Shown here: positions 33,103 through 43,949 of the stretch, piece after piece | How positions within the stretch are numbered: the first letter of the stretch is position 1 | How the letters are laid out: the number at the start of each line of letters is the position of its first letter | Source: Alitta virens | Taxonomy: Eukaryota; Annelida; Polychaeta; Phyllodocida; Nereididae | Reading direction: 5' to 3' | Assembly: GCA_932294295.1 (NCBI GenBank) | Contig: OW028573.1 | Coordinates: 51,864,329-51,928,328, forward strand | DNA length: 64,000 bases | The notes under the pieces: generated by a model | What the model was told of the DNA's origin: nothing | What the model saw: the letters and a program-made list of their open reading frames with translations, nothing else | The model's database searches: none | Position numbers and translations under genes: made by a program

Positions 33103-34560
33103 TTAAATCTGATTGCCGGAATTCCTCAAGCAAGGCAAGTTTTTGTGCTGCAGAGAGTTTCTTGAGTTGTAAAAAGGTGAAACTCTTTCATTTTGTAGAG
33201 GACCTTTTGTGATTTCAAAGTACTCCTCATAGGATAAACATTGCTTTGTTGAACTTTTGTTGTAGCAGCACACAGCTCCCTTCTGCATGACATCCCTTGC
33301 AGAAAATAATGTGGACACGCTTATAACGACTTGCTGAAGGACGGAAGTTGTGAATCTATGCGCGAGTTCATCAGTGACCATGGACACTTGTTCCTTTAAT
33401 GCAAGCTGAAATTTTAGTGAATGAAGTTTGTTTTCTAGCAACTCCAACTCGTCATATGACACTGTTTGCACACATACTTCCTCCTCAAGTTCCAGTTCGT
33501 ACATTTCCTTGACCTGACGAGTCATGGGGCACTATACCTTGCATTCAAAATAAAATACCTAGTAGGTTCAATACTCGCAAAGATCAAGGAATATATCACA
33601 GATGCCTCATAGGACATTCAAGACTTACACATTTACACCTTTTTGTCAATGAACCGGCACCGGTATGCCAGAGTTGTCGGTGCCCCCTAACAATCAAACA
33701 TATTTTATTAGATTGCAGCCACTTACAACGCTTTAGAAGACCTTTGTTTCAAGCTAATACCTTACAACATCTCTTTACCAGATATCCAACCCAGACAATT
33801 ATTGATTTTTTATATGCTTCTGGTTTGTACTACCAAATATAGTTAATCAATCTTAACCTAGAGAGCCTCTACATAGCCCACTCAGGTGTTGATGAGGCGT
33901 TAAACAATAACTCACACACACACATGGGGCACTGATCCTCACCACAATCACAGGTTACCTTGCAAATGTAAAAAAAAAAATAATTCATGGACTGCTCCAT
34001 CTCTGCCAGCATTTTCCATTTGCTGAACGAATGTGTCAAACTCATTAGGTGTACCAAGATGTACAACTTTATGGAGTTTTGTGAAGTTCACACCCATTCT
34101 GGCGGCATTTGTGCATATCAGCACTCTTATCATGCCAGTTGCAGAGTTCATATCTTGCACAATCGTCTTTTCTTTGACTATGTCTGGAGTCTTGCTGTGA
34201 TACATGTCAAACATTTTATAGTTTTTGCCGAAATTCTTTGTGAATAGTGCATGAAGGGCTGAACAACTTTGATGCTTTTGCAAAATATGAGGTGCTTTTC
34301 CAAGTCCCTCTTTTGAACTTGAAGCGGCTTCAAGGAGCCACAGGAAAATTTCCTCGTATGAAGCTGTGTTTGAATCATATGGCAGGAAATATTTATGTTG
34401 TGACGATCTGGAGTGTCTGTCATAGTCAGAGCATTAGATCGAAACACAAGGCTGTTCAGTGGCTGTCAGTGCAAGTATGGGCACATCACCTACCAGAAAT
34501 CGCAGTTCTCAAATTTTTGAGCGTCAAAATCTGACACATCTTCAACATACTCCCCACCAT
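33103..34560 (-). pseudogene. RecQ-like helicase gene remnant, split by a LINE
   Basis: Minus-strand blocks in order: LHTRKFSC...DLEKHLIFCKSIK near 34330, then MYHSKTPDIVKEKTIVQDMN, VLICTNAARMGVNFTKLHKV and VHLGTPNEFDTFVQQMENAG followed by RDG near 34190-33985. These are the second RecA-like domain of RecQ-type helicases (motif V-like ARMGVN, motif VI-like QMENAGRDG, where the usual Arg is Asn). A CDCGEDQCP zinc-binding-like stretch follows. After the LINE insertion (33534-33922) the same strand continues as MTRQVKEMYELELEEEV and a helical C-terminus to about 33103. The upstream DEAD-box half was not found. Such helicases occur in several animal mobile elements, so this is probably not a host gene. 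Confidence 0.65.
33534..33922 (+). mobile_element. 5'-truncated non-LTR retrotransposon (LINE) 3' end
   Basis: The end of a LINE ORF2 is readable: GHSRLTHLHLFVNEPAP, then a zinc-knuckle-like CQSCRCPLTIKHILLDCSHL, then RFRRPLFQANTLQHLF and a stop at 33841. The 3' UTR has AGAGCCTCTACATAGCCCAC and GATGAGGCGTTAAACAATAA, and the tail is (CA)n. It is flanked by the perfect 11-bp duplication CATGGGGCACT (33523-33533, 33923-33933). The insertion interrupts the helicase remnant. The reverse transcriptase core is absent because of 5' truncation. Confidence 0.9.
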
Positions 34561-34623
34561 TGGTGTATGTAACAACTACACCAATTGCATTTTGATTGAT
34601 ACTTATACATACAAGTAAATAAA

Positions 34624-35383
34624 TTACCAATAAATTACCAATACACAAGTACCAATTACATGCCCAAAATCCGTCCGCATATTTTGCACCAATTGTGTGC
34701 CCTGCAAAATTTCTTTACTAGCACCCTGACTAACAGTATTTCCCTTGTCATAAATACTAGTTTTGCCTACCAGAAAACAAGCGGGTGTAAGAGGAGTTTG
34801 GGTCCTGTTCAGAATGTCCCACAAACGTTGAGGCTTGCAATTAATACAAGCTTCTACCTCATGCCACATCGGTTGTAATTCATTCCAAATGAAAAGCTCT
34901 AACTACAGTACATGTAAATAGCAACACATAAAACTTCTTTCCACTGAAGTCTGAACAATACAACAGTTCAGCATGATCAATGCCAACCGCAGAAAATGGG
35001 GTGATTCTTTGGCAAAGGTTGGATGAGTAGCAGCCAATGCATCTACTTTGTGACAAGCTGCAACGAGACTCAAAATGACACGTTTAGTCAACCTTAAAGC
35101 ACTATTGAACTCATATCCATCAAAGGTGAAACGGTCTTCATTTGACTGACAACTCATGCCTAGAACTTTAACATAATGAAACAGTTCTGACTCAAGAATA
35201 GGCTTGTTTGACTTCCACTTGGTCAATTCAAAATTAGCTTGACCCATCACACTGAGGGCCTCGTCAACCATTCGTTTTGCCTCTGTTAGCCCCTGAGAGC
35301 CAATCATCAACATTTAAGTTCTCTCTAAGCTCCTTAATAACACTTGTACTTTCAAACTTTCAGGTGCTGATGAGGCGTTAAAC

Positions 35384-35433
<50 letters not shown>

Positions 35434-36020
35434 TCAAACTTAGCCAAATGATTCTTGATGGTAGCGTTCAGAATGAACAGACTACTTCGGTTGCCAAAGG
35501 GTAGTCTTACTATTCACATGACGTGAAGAACACCACTATTTTCCCAAAGAAAACGATGTACATCCTGGTCTTCCCTTCCAACAAAAATTTGCAGAAAGGC
35601 CTCCTTAATATCGACCACTATGGCTACAGACCATAGTCTAAACCGAATCAAAATGTCCACTAAACTGGGGACCAGATTTGGCCCTGTCTCATGAGAGAAA
35701 CAGTATTGGGCCCTTTGGCTGATGCATCAGACTCCGGTCTAACCTTTTTGCTGGTACTGGACACTCTAACCACTGGCCTGTGTGGCAAATAGAATGTGGG
35801 ATACCGACAAACTAACTCCTCAGATGGAACTTCTTCTGATAACCTACATTTCATGCAAAGCAGCGTTATATCTGTCTTTGAGACAAAGACCTCAACATAC
35901 CACCAGCGATCTCAAAATTATCCATCAACATGGCACTTCCGCCATCCTTCCAAGGCAATGCAACCTTGTATCTACTATCTTTGATCTTCAAATTTCTTTC
36001 AAAATCGTCGAACACTTTAG
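34624..36020 (-). pseudogene. BEL/Pao LTR-retrotransposon pol remnant
   Basis: Minus-strand pol pieces in the correct order. YKVALPWK...MLMDNFEIA lies near 35960-35900, then CRYPTFYLPHRPVVRVSSTS and DASAKGPNTVS near 35830-35700, then DILIRFRLWSVAIVVDIKEA then FLQI near 35655-35590. Next is GLTEAKRMVDEALSVMGQAN then FELTKWKSNKPIL near 35290-35190, with SALRLTKRVILSLVA near 35100. Beyond an internal deletion lies an integrase C-terminal piece (EACINCKPQ...TPLTPACFLVGKTS, 34869-34740). The catalytic YVDD box itself is not readable. Stops, frameshifts and a small LINE insertion (35360-35429) make it inert. No LTRs were recognised. Confidence 0.8.
35360..35429 (+). mobile_element. Minimal LINE 3'-end insertion (70 bp) with TSD
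   Basis: Only CAGGTGCTGATGAGGCGTTA then AACAATAA and a (CA)n tail. The duplication ACTTTCAAACTT is present at 35348-35359 and 35430-35441. Inserted in the BEL/Pao remnant. Confidence 0.9.
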
Positions 36021-36350
36021 ATTCTGATTTTTTATTATTATACACATTATTACATCACTTATAGTTATACTTATTCAGATAATTTAATCCATCTTTACTT
36101 GATTTATAATAATATAATGAAAATAATTAAAGTTAAAAAGAAATCATATTTGTTACAAATACCAATAACAGTGAAATGCCACTCAACGAAAAAAGAACAT
36201 TATGTGAGCAAATTATGCTAGTGACAGTAGTTAGGTATTTATATTTTAATGTTATAAACAAAATACAATTTTAATGAATAACACATACCTTGCAGTAAAA
36301 ATTAATTCAGTTCATATACAATATAAATCATGAAAAATTCACTAGAAAAG
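36020..36350. other. No identifiable feature
   Basis: AT-rich DNA between the BEL/Pao remnant and the next SINE. No gene or clear repeat seen. Confidence 0.5.
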
Positions 36351-36353
36351 CAT

Positions 36354-36541
36354 GGCGGGGGCCTAGCTCAGAGGTAGCGCTCTGGGCTTCCAACCGCTGG
36401 GTCCCGGGTTCAATTCCCTGTCGAGCCTAAGTTGGATGGCTGTTTCATCCTTCGTCACATTGCCATGGTCTCGGCCTGTCCTAATTAGCCCAACTGGTGC
36501 AGAAATACAGGACGTACAGCCCTAATCACACACACACACAC
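36354..36541 (+). mobile_element. tRNA-derived SINE, full length, with TSD
   Basis: Full-length copy with CA tail. Duplication TCACTAGAAAAGCATG (36339-36354) against TCACCAGAAAAGCATG (36543-36558), one mismatch. Confidence 0.93.
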
Positions 36542-36559
36542 ACTCACCAGAAAAGCATG

Positions 36560-37370
36560 AAAAATTCACCAAAACCAGAAAGGTTGTGCATACATTAAAG
36601 AAAAAATATATTCAGGCCTACATATAGCAAATTCACCAACACCAAAATACTGGCAAAATTGTAAAGCAACAATAGTGCATGTGCAAAAGAATGTTATAAA
36701 CAGTAATCTCTTAAGTATCACACCAGAAACCTAATGTTCAATTATAGCTAAAAACAGATACCTTAGTGCATGAAAAAGAAGCAGTAAAAGCAGCTGTTTC
36801 AAATGCATCACAATTACCTGAATGTAGCATAGATAAAAAAGAAAAGCAGTTCAATGACAAAATAATGTATAGCATACACCAAGCAACACAAACAAGGGTA
36901 ACGCATAACCATCAGCTACACATCCACTATCACATATACATACCTGAAATGTCAAACACACACCAACCAATACCATGCTAGCTCATAACAGGTAGTATAT
37001 CTTCAATAACCACATATACATACCTGTAAAGTCAACTATACTGGGTAAGCTGCAAGCAGAGAACAATCAAGGAGTCAATGTGGCATGGCATCTTAAAACT
37101 ATGTCATCAAATTTTGTTTGCCAATTTTAATCTTAAATGTGGAATATTTTCAAGAATTTCCAGTTTCTAACTTTGTGAGCTAAGATATGCGATGGATTTC
37201 CTCTCGCAAAAAGTGGTGAAGCCTAATGCGCAGAAACTATTTTATCATGTAATGTAAAGGAGCACAGCAACAGTTGCATAATGTTGGCTGAGCTTCTTGG
37301 ATGCTGCACAAAGCATTAGCAAAATAATTTTTCAGCACTTCCCCTGAGTGAATATACTGTGTCACTTTAC
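36560..37370. other. No identifiable feature
   Basis: AT-rich DNA with CACATATACATACCTG occurring twice (near 36930 and 37010). No gene seen. Confidence 0.45.
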
Positions 37371-37724
37371 ATCAAAAACACAATTCCAAACACTTAACCA
37401 TTGCAACAAATATCAAACTGGGCAACATGAGACCACTGCTTGTGAAATCATTGTACTGTTTTTTGTTCAAAAAGGTATACAACGGCATGCGAGGTACATT
37501 TGCATCACCAGTGAGACCATCTGCAGAACTGTCATAGCATGGATATCGAGAATTAATTTTTTTAAGGAGATATCCAGCAATGCATACCAAGACCAGATTG
37601 TCGCTGAGATGAATCTCATGGTTACTTGCTGTTACATTAACATGGCCAATCTGACTCATTGTTCATGATGACTGCTGGCCGCAGCAGTGTTGTCCAGAAC
37701 TGTTGCTGTTACCTGAAGAAGTAA

Positions 37725-37841
37725 CTAAGTTGGATGGCTGTTTCATCCTTCGTCTCATTGCCATGGTCTCTGCCTGTCCTAATTAGCCCAACTGGTGCAG
37801 AAATATAGGACGTAAAGCCCTAATCACCCACCCACCCAACC
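37725..37841 (+). mobile_element. SINE lacking the tRNA head, with TSD
   Basis: Begins exactly at CTAAGTTGGATGGCTG and ends in a (CCCA)n tail. Perfect duplication ACCTGAAGAAGTAA (37711-37724, 37842-37855), so the head was missing at insertion. Confidence 0.93.
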
Positions 37842-38514
37842 ACCTGAAGAAGTAAGAGTGAATGTATATTTATAAAATTATATTAACCGTTGCTTAATAA
37901 TTATACAATTATAGCAGCTACTGTCTTCCAGCTACCTACATTAATTTGTAGATCTTCATTGGCTACTGATACATTAGGCTCAGAAGCAGCATATGTATGA
38001 AGCTGGGCTATCATTGATGTGTCTGTCCTTGATAGAATGGGTTTGACTGTTCTGTTATCCAGCAAAGATCCAACCTGTTGAATACATGAAAAGCATATAT
38101 ATATAGTTCCTTCTTTGTGGTTTAGGGACTATAGCTTTTTGATCAGGTTATCTTTACCTCCAGAAGGAAAGAGTCCAAGTCTGTTTCGCAAATTTCCGCC
38201 AGAGTTAGTGTCCATTCTCATGATCATACCTGAGGCAACTGCCCGATAAGCAACCTCGAACTGTGATGAATCGGGATTTTCACAGTGACCACCTTTTGAC
38301 CTGATCTGCGAAAAGCTGCAATTGTAAATAGGAATTGGCATGAAATCAAGTAACATCATGTATCACAAATATATACAGATTTATATGATTAGTCTGAACA
38401 GAATGATTGCAGTCTCATTGTGAGTGACAAGTGACAACAGTAACTGACTTACAAATTCTCTAGACAATCTTGATTAAAACGGTTCATCAGAAGAAATGAT
38501 ATCCCATATTTCTC

Positions 38515-38826
38515 ACTAAGTTGGATGGCTGTTTCATCCTTCGTCTCGGGGCAGGGGCCTAGCTCAGAGGTAGCGCTCTGGGCTTCCAACCGCTGGGTCC
38601 CGGGTTCGATTCCCGGTCGAGCCTAAGTTGGATGGCTGTTTCATCCTTCGTCTCATTGCCATGGTCTCTGCCTGTCCTAATTAGCCCAACTGGTGCAGAA
38701 ATACAGGACGTAAAACCCTAATCACCCACCCACCCCATCCTTCGTCTCATTGCCATGGACTCTGCCTGTCCTAATTAGCCCAACTGGTGCAGAAATACAG
38801 GACGTAAAGCCCTAATCACCCACCCA
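38515..38826 (+). mobile_element. Headless SINE containing a nested full-length SINE
   Basis: The outer copy starts at ACTAAGTTGG (38515), is interrupted at 38548-38735 and resumes to 38826. Its duplication is CCCATATTTCTC (38503-38514, 38827-38838). Its 5' end matches that of the copy at 37725 to within one base. Confidence 0.9.
38548..38735 (+). mobile_element. Full-length SINE inserted into another SINE
   Basis: Full-length copy (GGGGCAGGGGCCTAGCTCAG to CCCACCCACC). Its target duplication CATCCTTCGTCTC (38535-38547, 38736-38748) is itself SINE body sequence. Confidence 0.93.
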
Positions 38827-39319
38827 CCCATATTTCTCTCGAAGGAAAGGCCATATCATTTGAAGCATTTTGATATTGTGTAGCCATCCAGTGATGCATG
38901 GTAAAGGCTTTCTTGATCTTGAGTTAGGCCTTTGCAGTGCAGTCAGCCAATCCATGCATTTCTCCAGCCAGGCAAAGTGATCTGATTTTGGAGTAATGCC
39001 TGAAATAAGTTATATGAAAACAATTGTTAATATGTATCATTGTAACACCAAGTTTTGTCAGCATTGTTGTATTGTTACTGCCTTGGTCACAGATGAATAC
39101 AACAGGGTGAAGTCCTTTTTCTACCAAAATCCTGACTGCATCAATCAGAATGGTCTTCACTCTATCAGTGTGCATAGTCCCACTGGAGAAAAAATAACCA
39201 AATGCCTGCTTTCACTTAGTTAGTAAGCCTCTGACCATGAAAACTGAAGCATGACTGGCCATACGGCATGTTCTGTTGGCTTTCCCATGGTTCTAAATTC
39301 CTTCCACCTGATATTTGCT

Positions 39320-39358
39320 TGATGAGGCGTTAAAAAAATAACACACACACACACACAC
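39320..39358 (+). mobile_element. 39-bp LINE 3'-end insertion with TSD
   Basis: Only TGATGAGGCGTTAAAAAAAT and a CA tail. Duplication ACCTGATATTTGCT / ACCTGATCTTTGCT (39306-39319, 39359-39372). Inserted in the P-like transposase. Confidence 0.85.
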
Positions 39359-40259
39359 ACCTGATCTTTGCTTTCATTGAAATGCAGAGAGGATTTGATG
39401 GCCATTTCATCAGTAATTACAGCACACAGTCTTTGCTGTAGTGGCATACTGTCCACCTTTTTCTTCAATGCCTGGAGTATGGATTCATTGAATCCAGGTT
39501 CTATTTTTATGTGTTTCAACACACGCTGCAGAGTCCACTGTCGGCAATTTCAGGGTCTTTTGCAGTAGCTTGTAGCATTTCGGACTTGCATGGTAGAGGC
39601 CCAAAGCAAAGGTTTTGTCTTTTAACGTCCACCTGTAGCCTTCGTTTCTCTTTCCAACAGTTCTTAGTTGACTACACCAAAATGTGTAAGCAGGTCCAGA
39701 CAGGAATTCATTCATTTGCTTTTTGAGTGCTTCAGCACATTGTATTTGTGGTGGATAACCAAGTCCACATGTAGATCTAACATCAGCAATCATGTGGCTC
39801 TTTATGAGAGGTGGCTTTTCAGAAACAAAGTACTTGTTCAATTCAAAGACCTCTGCCTTGATGTTATATCCAAGTTTTTTTTCGTCAATATCTTCCTCCT
39901 TTTGACAGTCTGTCAAACCCTGCTGCTTTTTATCTCCGTATATCACTCCAAAAATGTCACGTTAATATTCTTTGGCTTTTTCTCTAGAGATTTTGAGGTT
40001 AGCCAACTTGACCTCAATGTTGTCTTTCATATAAATGTCATAGAGGATATGAAATGCTCGAGTAAAGAAATTTTTGAGTGCATTAAAAAAACTTTTTCTC
40101 GGCATGGGAGCAAAAGGCTAAAATGGAATTAAGTTTAGGGCAATACTTTTTTCATGTTGCTTTGCAATTCATAGTAAGAAGCATAAGATTTTCGTTCATG
40201 AAGTAGTACGAGTTCCAATATAACTGGATGAATACCAGAACTAATCTTGGAATTCAGGT

Positions 40260-41780
40260 GTCTGTATGTTGTCATTTTAGATAGTATTTACCAACATTGA
40301 AAGTTGGGGCTTCAGTCAAGATACAAAAATTAGAAGGATTAGTGCAGAACGACTCCAGGTCTTGCAACTGAAAATCATTTGCAAAAAATACGCTCTGGCT
40401 CATTCGGACAAGCTAAGTGCGCTTTGCCGCGGGCTGGACCTAGCTATGGCTAGGGTAGATTTTGTTGATGAGGGCTTTGAAGCCCTAGAGGAACTGAGTC
40501 CTGCTATGGGTGGAGAGCTCTGTCTCTCTTCACCAGATGCGACAAAACAACAAACTAGGTTGAACTTAGGGTGAAGAGAGTGAAAAACTTGGCCCAGCTG
40601 TTTGGGAAGGACTTGCTCCAGCCACAGGCAGGGGACTTGATGATGTAGGGAAAGTACTGGTGCTAGGTCCCGGATGTGGATCAACGGTAGGGCAGCCTGG
40701 ACTGCAACTGGGTATTGAGACGCATGGAGGTTGATGGTTGGAGATCAGACCAGGCTGCTAGAACTTCCTCTGGGAAGACCGCCATAGCGGACTTCACTGA
40801 CAAACACAAAACCATTTACATAAACACAGGCCATGAAATACCCCTCATATTTTCCTCAAACATCAGTACTTGAAACCATCTTTAGTCAGGGTACTAAAGG
40901 GTACCCAATCCTATGAATATAAAACCATTTCAGTAATATCATTACTATTTGTAAAATGGTTCCTTTTTTTTTTGTTATGTTATATTAAATAAATCGAGAT
41001 CTACACAAAGCTAAACTTATAGGAAATTTTATGACTGCATTTTAATTATGACATCAATATACAGAACTGGGGCACCGAAGTTCTCAGTGCTACTAAGAAC
41101 AACAAAGTCCACCACAAGTACAATGAAAGTCCACACCAAATGCGTGTAACTGCTGAGTCCCTGGCTGACAGGCTAACAGGACGGTTGAACAGAAGACAAG
41201 CTGTTGTTGGATTATGGAGCTGATTACTTGACTGTTGACTTGACTTGCTGGTTGTTACTGCCTGGCTACCAGTTTCAAAACACTTCATGCACTCGATGCA
41301 GAATTCCACAAAGTTCGAAGTGGTAAACTAGTTTCTGCTAAACTGTTGAGTAAACACAACCAACTGCTGAACTGTTGAGTTGCTGGACTGCTCTGTAGAC
41401 TGATTTCTCTCTGTGGGCACTGCCTCACCCACAGACTAATGAAATAAAGTTCCAAGTCCATGACACAGCATTCAATCAATGGTGCAACATAGTAGTCATG
41501 TGTGCACAGACTTTTGAACACAACTGTATCAAGTTAAGCATACTTGTGCACATAATTTATTAATAATAACTAATAACATTGCTACAAGAGCATAAATAGC
41601 ATTGTATGCACACTAATGATACTTTAGACCATTACAGTATCAGTTGGCTTTGACCACAGACTTGGATCAAAGTCTCCATCTGGGTCAGGAGTGTGCAGCT
41701 AAGGGTGAGCCACTGAACCAAAACATCTCAGGGATTTAGAAATTAGTACAGTGAACTTGCACTCTTAAGGGCTTTAGGAA
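40260..41780. other. No confident gene; one Tc1-like terminus
   Basis: Open frames at 40362-40574 (+) and 41046-41521 (-) show no domain I recognise. 41200-41400 has loose repeats of CTGTTGA / CTGCTGAACTGTTGAG. 41497-41530 reads, on the minus strand, ACAGTTGTGTTCAAAAGTCT, which resembles a Tc1-type terminus, but the partner end was not found. Confidence 0.4.
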
Positions 41781-42278
41781 CTTTGTCATTAGATTTTGTT
41801 ACAAACAAGGGTTTTCACACATGAAAATCATGACTTGCAAAATCTTATGCATGAGCAAAACAAATCTTAACAAACAACAATGTGTTACCAACTTACTCCC
41901 TACCACAACGGCTTAAGAAATCAGCCACATAATTATCGCTACCTATGATGATTTTGTCTGTAAATCGATAAACCTGTAAGTCCAGAGCCCATCTCATGAC
42001 CCTACTGTTGTTTATCTTTGAAAAGTTAAGATACTTTAATGGTTGATGATCTGACAAGAGAATGAATTCCTTGCGATACAAAAATGGATGCAGAGTTTTG
42101 AGAGCCCATACAAAAGCTAAACATTCTCTCTAAATAGCGGAATAATGCATCTCAGCAGGTTTGAGTTTCCTGCTGATGTACATCAAGGGACAATATCTAC
42201 CATCGTGCTCTTGCATGAGTACACCACCTATTCCTGTTTCAGAGAAATCAACAGCTAAAAACATTGTTTTGTCTACGG

Positions 42279-42514
42279 TTGACTCTAGACAGCTGTAGCG
42301 ACCAATACCTGACTGTGATCTAAACAAGCTAATTCCTGCTGCTTCTGTCCACTTCTATAGCTAATAATCGGCTTACATCTATCACCAGAAAAGTTTAAAC
42401 ATTGGAAAATTTAAGAAATTAATGTAATATATCATAAATATGTACTTTTAAGTAGCCAGTAATTACAGCTTTGGCAAGGCTCAACATGATAAGCCGTTTT
42501 TAATGAAACTAACT
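42279..42514. mobile_element. MITE-like repeat, copy 1, inside the gmr1 RNase H region
   Basis: Bounded by GTTGACTCTAGACAGCTGTA and ...GCCGTTTTTAATGAAACTAA then C. Related copies at 48376-48586 and, in reverse, about 59474-59707, the last starting TTAGTTTCTCTAGCTGTCTG when read from its right end. Shared internal blocks are GCTGCTTCTGTC, AGCTAATAATCGGCTTACAT and ATCACCAGA. The ends suggest a GTTAGTTTC...GAAACTAAC inverted terminus. Non-coding. Confidence 0.6.
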
Positions 42515-43510
42515 GGAAGTTTGGCAAACACAAAACGGAGGACTTGACAACACTTGTTTGAAGAACTGGAAAGAATCTTCAGTTTCATTTGACAACTTCA
42601 ACTTAGTCGGCTGACCCTTGCCAAGCAAATCAGTCAGAGGCTTTGCTTTGTCTGCAAATGAAGGTACAAATTTACGAAGATAAGAAATCATGCCAATATA
42701 GGATCTCAACTTCTTTTTGGTCTGTGGTCTTTGAATGTTGAGAATTTTGTTGATCTTACTCTCTTGAGGCTTCTCAACACCTTGTCCAACCTTCTGACCG
42801 AGGAAATCAATTTCCTGGAAACCAACAAAACATTTGGTGGGTCTAGCAGTCAAGTGGTGCACTTGCAGTCTATCCAAAACTTTCCTCAAAGTGATGAGAT
42901 GTTCCTCCCAACTATCTGTATAGATGACCAGGTCATCTATATAGCTTTCAGCATTATCCAAGCCATCAAGTAACTTACGCATCATACGACAAAATACAGA
43001 GCTGTCGTTCACCAACCTGAAAGGCATTGTCACATATTGTTGCAGAACATGTATCAGTCACTTGCAGCTTTCGGTATTTTCCAGAATCCTTTGCTCAAGT
43101 CTATCTTCGTGAAGAATTTACACTTTCCCAGCTAAGCTCTAATTGCTTCCTGATTTGGAATAGGCTTCGAGTCTAATACAGAGAGAGGGTTGACCCGCCT
43201 GAAATCAATACAGTAGCGATGTGACCCATCTGGCTTACAAACTATAACAATTGGGCTACAGTAGGCTGATTGAAATTCTTCAATTACTCCCAGCTTTTCC
43301 ATTTTCTCAACTTCTGCCTTCATTGATTCTCGAATAGCAAATGGTACTGGATATGGCTTTTCTCGTACTGGCGTATCTTCAAAAACATCAATATGACATT
43401 CAACCAAGTCTGTCTTTCCTGGACAATCTGTAAATACTGAAGGTTATTCCTCAATCAAGTCCCATACCTCCTTGCTCTTGCTTTGATCCAAATCTCTGTT
43501 CACCTGCACA

Positions 43511-43600
43511 GTCGTCTCATTGCCATTGTCTCTGCCTGTCCTAATTAGCCCAACTGGTGCAGAAATACAGGACGTAAAGCCCTAATCACACAAACACACA
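43511..43600 (+). mobile_element. 5'-truncated SINE with TSD
   Basis: Starts at GTCGTCTCATTGCC in the SINE body. Perfect 15-bp duplication CTGTTCACCTGCACA (43496-43510, 43601-43615). Splits the gmr1 pre-RT segment. Confidence 0.93.
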
Positions 43601-43949
43601 CTGTTCACCTGCACATCTCTCCATGTCTCCGTACTGTTGATTTGGCAAAACATGATGTTTCTACTGGAACGCTGCTCCTCCACATCCTGTATGGTGATCA
43701 CAGCTTGTGCAGTAACAATATCATCACTGCTGACATCCTTCTCTGGGCAAACAAAGTTTCAACATATTAGTGTAGAATACACGTGTCCTACCATTAACAT
43801 AAATTTTGTCATTATGAGCTACTTTTTCAAGCACAGTGAACGGCCCCTTCCATTGCATAATCAGCTTATTGTTGTCAGTTGGCAACAAAAGTAACACCTG
43901 ATCTCCCACTTTAAAAGGGCAGCTACGAGCTGGTCATTAGATTTTGTTA

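Larger units (their letters stand above)
37372..40250 (-). pseudogene. P-element/THAP9-like DNA transposase remnant, copy A
   Basis: Minus-strand pieces in order from 40130 down: AFHILYDIYMKDNIE near 40045, GVIYGDKKQQGLTDCQKEED near 39950, FELNKYFVSEKPPLIKSHMI near 39830, SQLRTVGKRNEGYRWTLKDK near 39650, then FNESILQALKKKVDSMPLQQ with AVITDEMAIKSSLHFNESKD at 39490-39365 (first catalytic-acid region). VRILVEKGLHPVVFICDQGS then NN follows at 39140-39070 (second), then SQIRSKGGHCENPDSSQFEV near 38310 and NLVLVCIAGYLLKKI near 37590. These motifs (DEM-[AS]-IK, CDQGSNN, the IR-x-[KR]-GG-x-x-x-NP block) are those of P-type transposases. The gene is broken by stops, one LINE tail (39320-39358) and several SINEs. 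Terminal repeats were not identified. Confidence 0.7.
41803..43932 (-). pseudogene. gmr1-type Ty3 retroelement fragment: integrase end, then RT and RNase H
   Basis: Minus-strand order: an integrase C-terminal piece (ARSCPFKVGDQVLLLLPTDN, MQWKGPFTVLEKV) at 43930-43740; an acidic linker through 43616; the pre-RT segment (SKEVWDLIEE, VFTDCPGKTDLVECHIDV); RT (EKPYPVPFAIRESMKAEVEK, SPIVIVCKPDGSHRYCIDFR) at 43400-43190; then MTMPFRLVNDSSVFCRMMRK and YIDDLVIYTDSWEEHL at 43030-42890. RNase H follows at 42260-41893 (FLAVDFSETGIGGVLMQEHD, ILLSDHQPLKYLN). Integrase lying before RT is the Ty1/copia-like order known for the gmr1 group of Ty3 elements. Interrupted by a SINE (43511-43600) and a MITE (42279-42514), with stops and a frameshift. 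Gag, protease and LTRs are absent. Confidence 0.8.
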
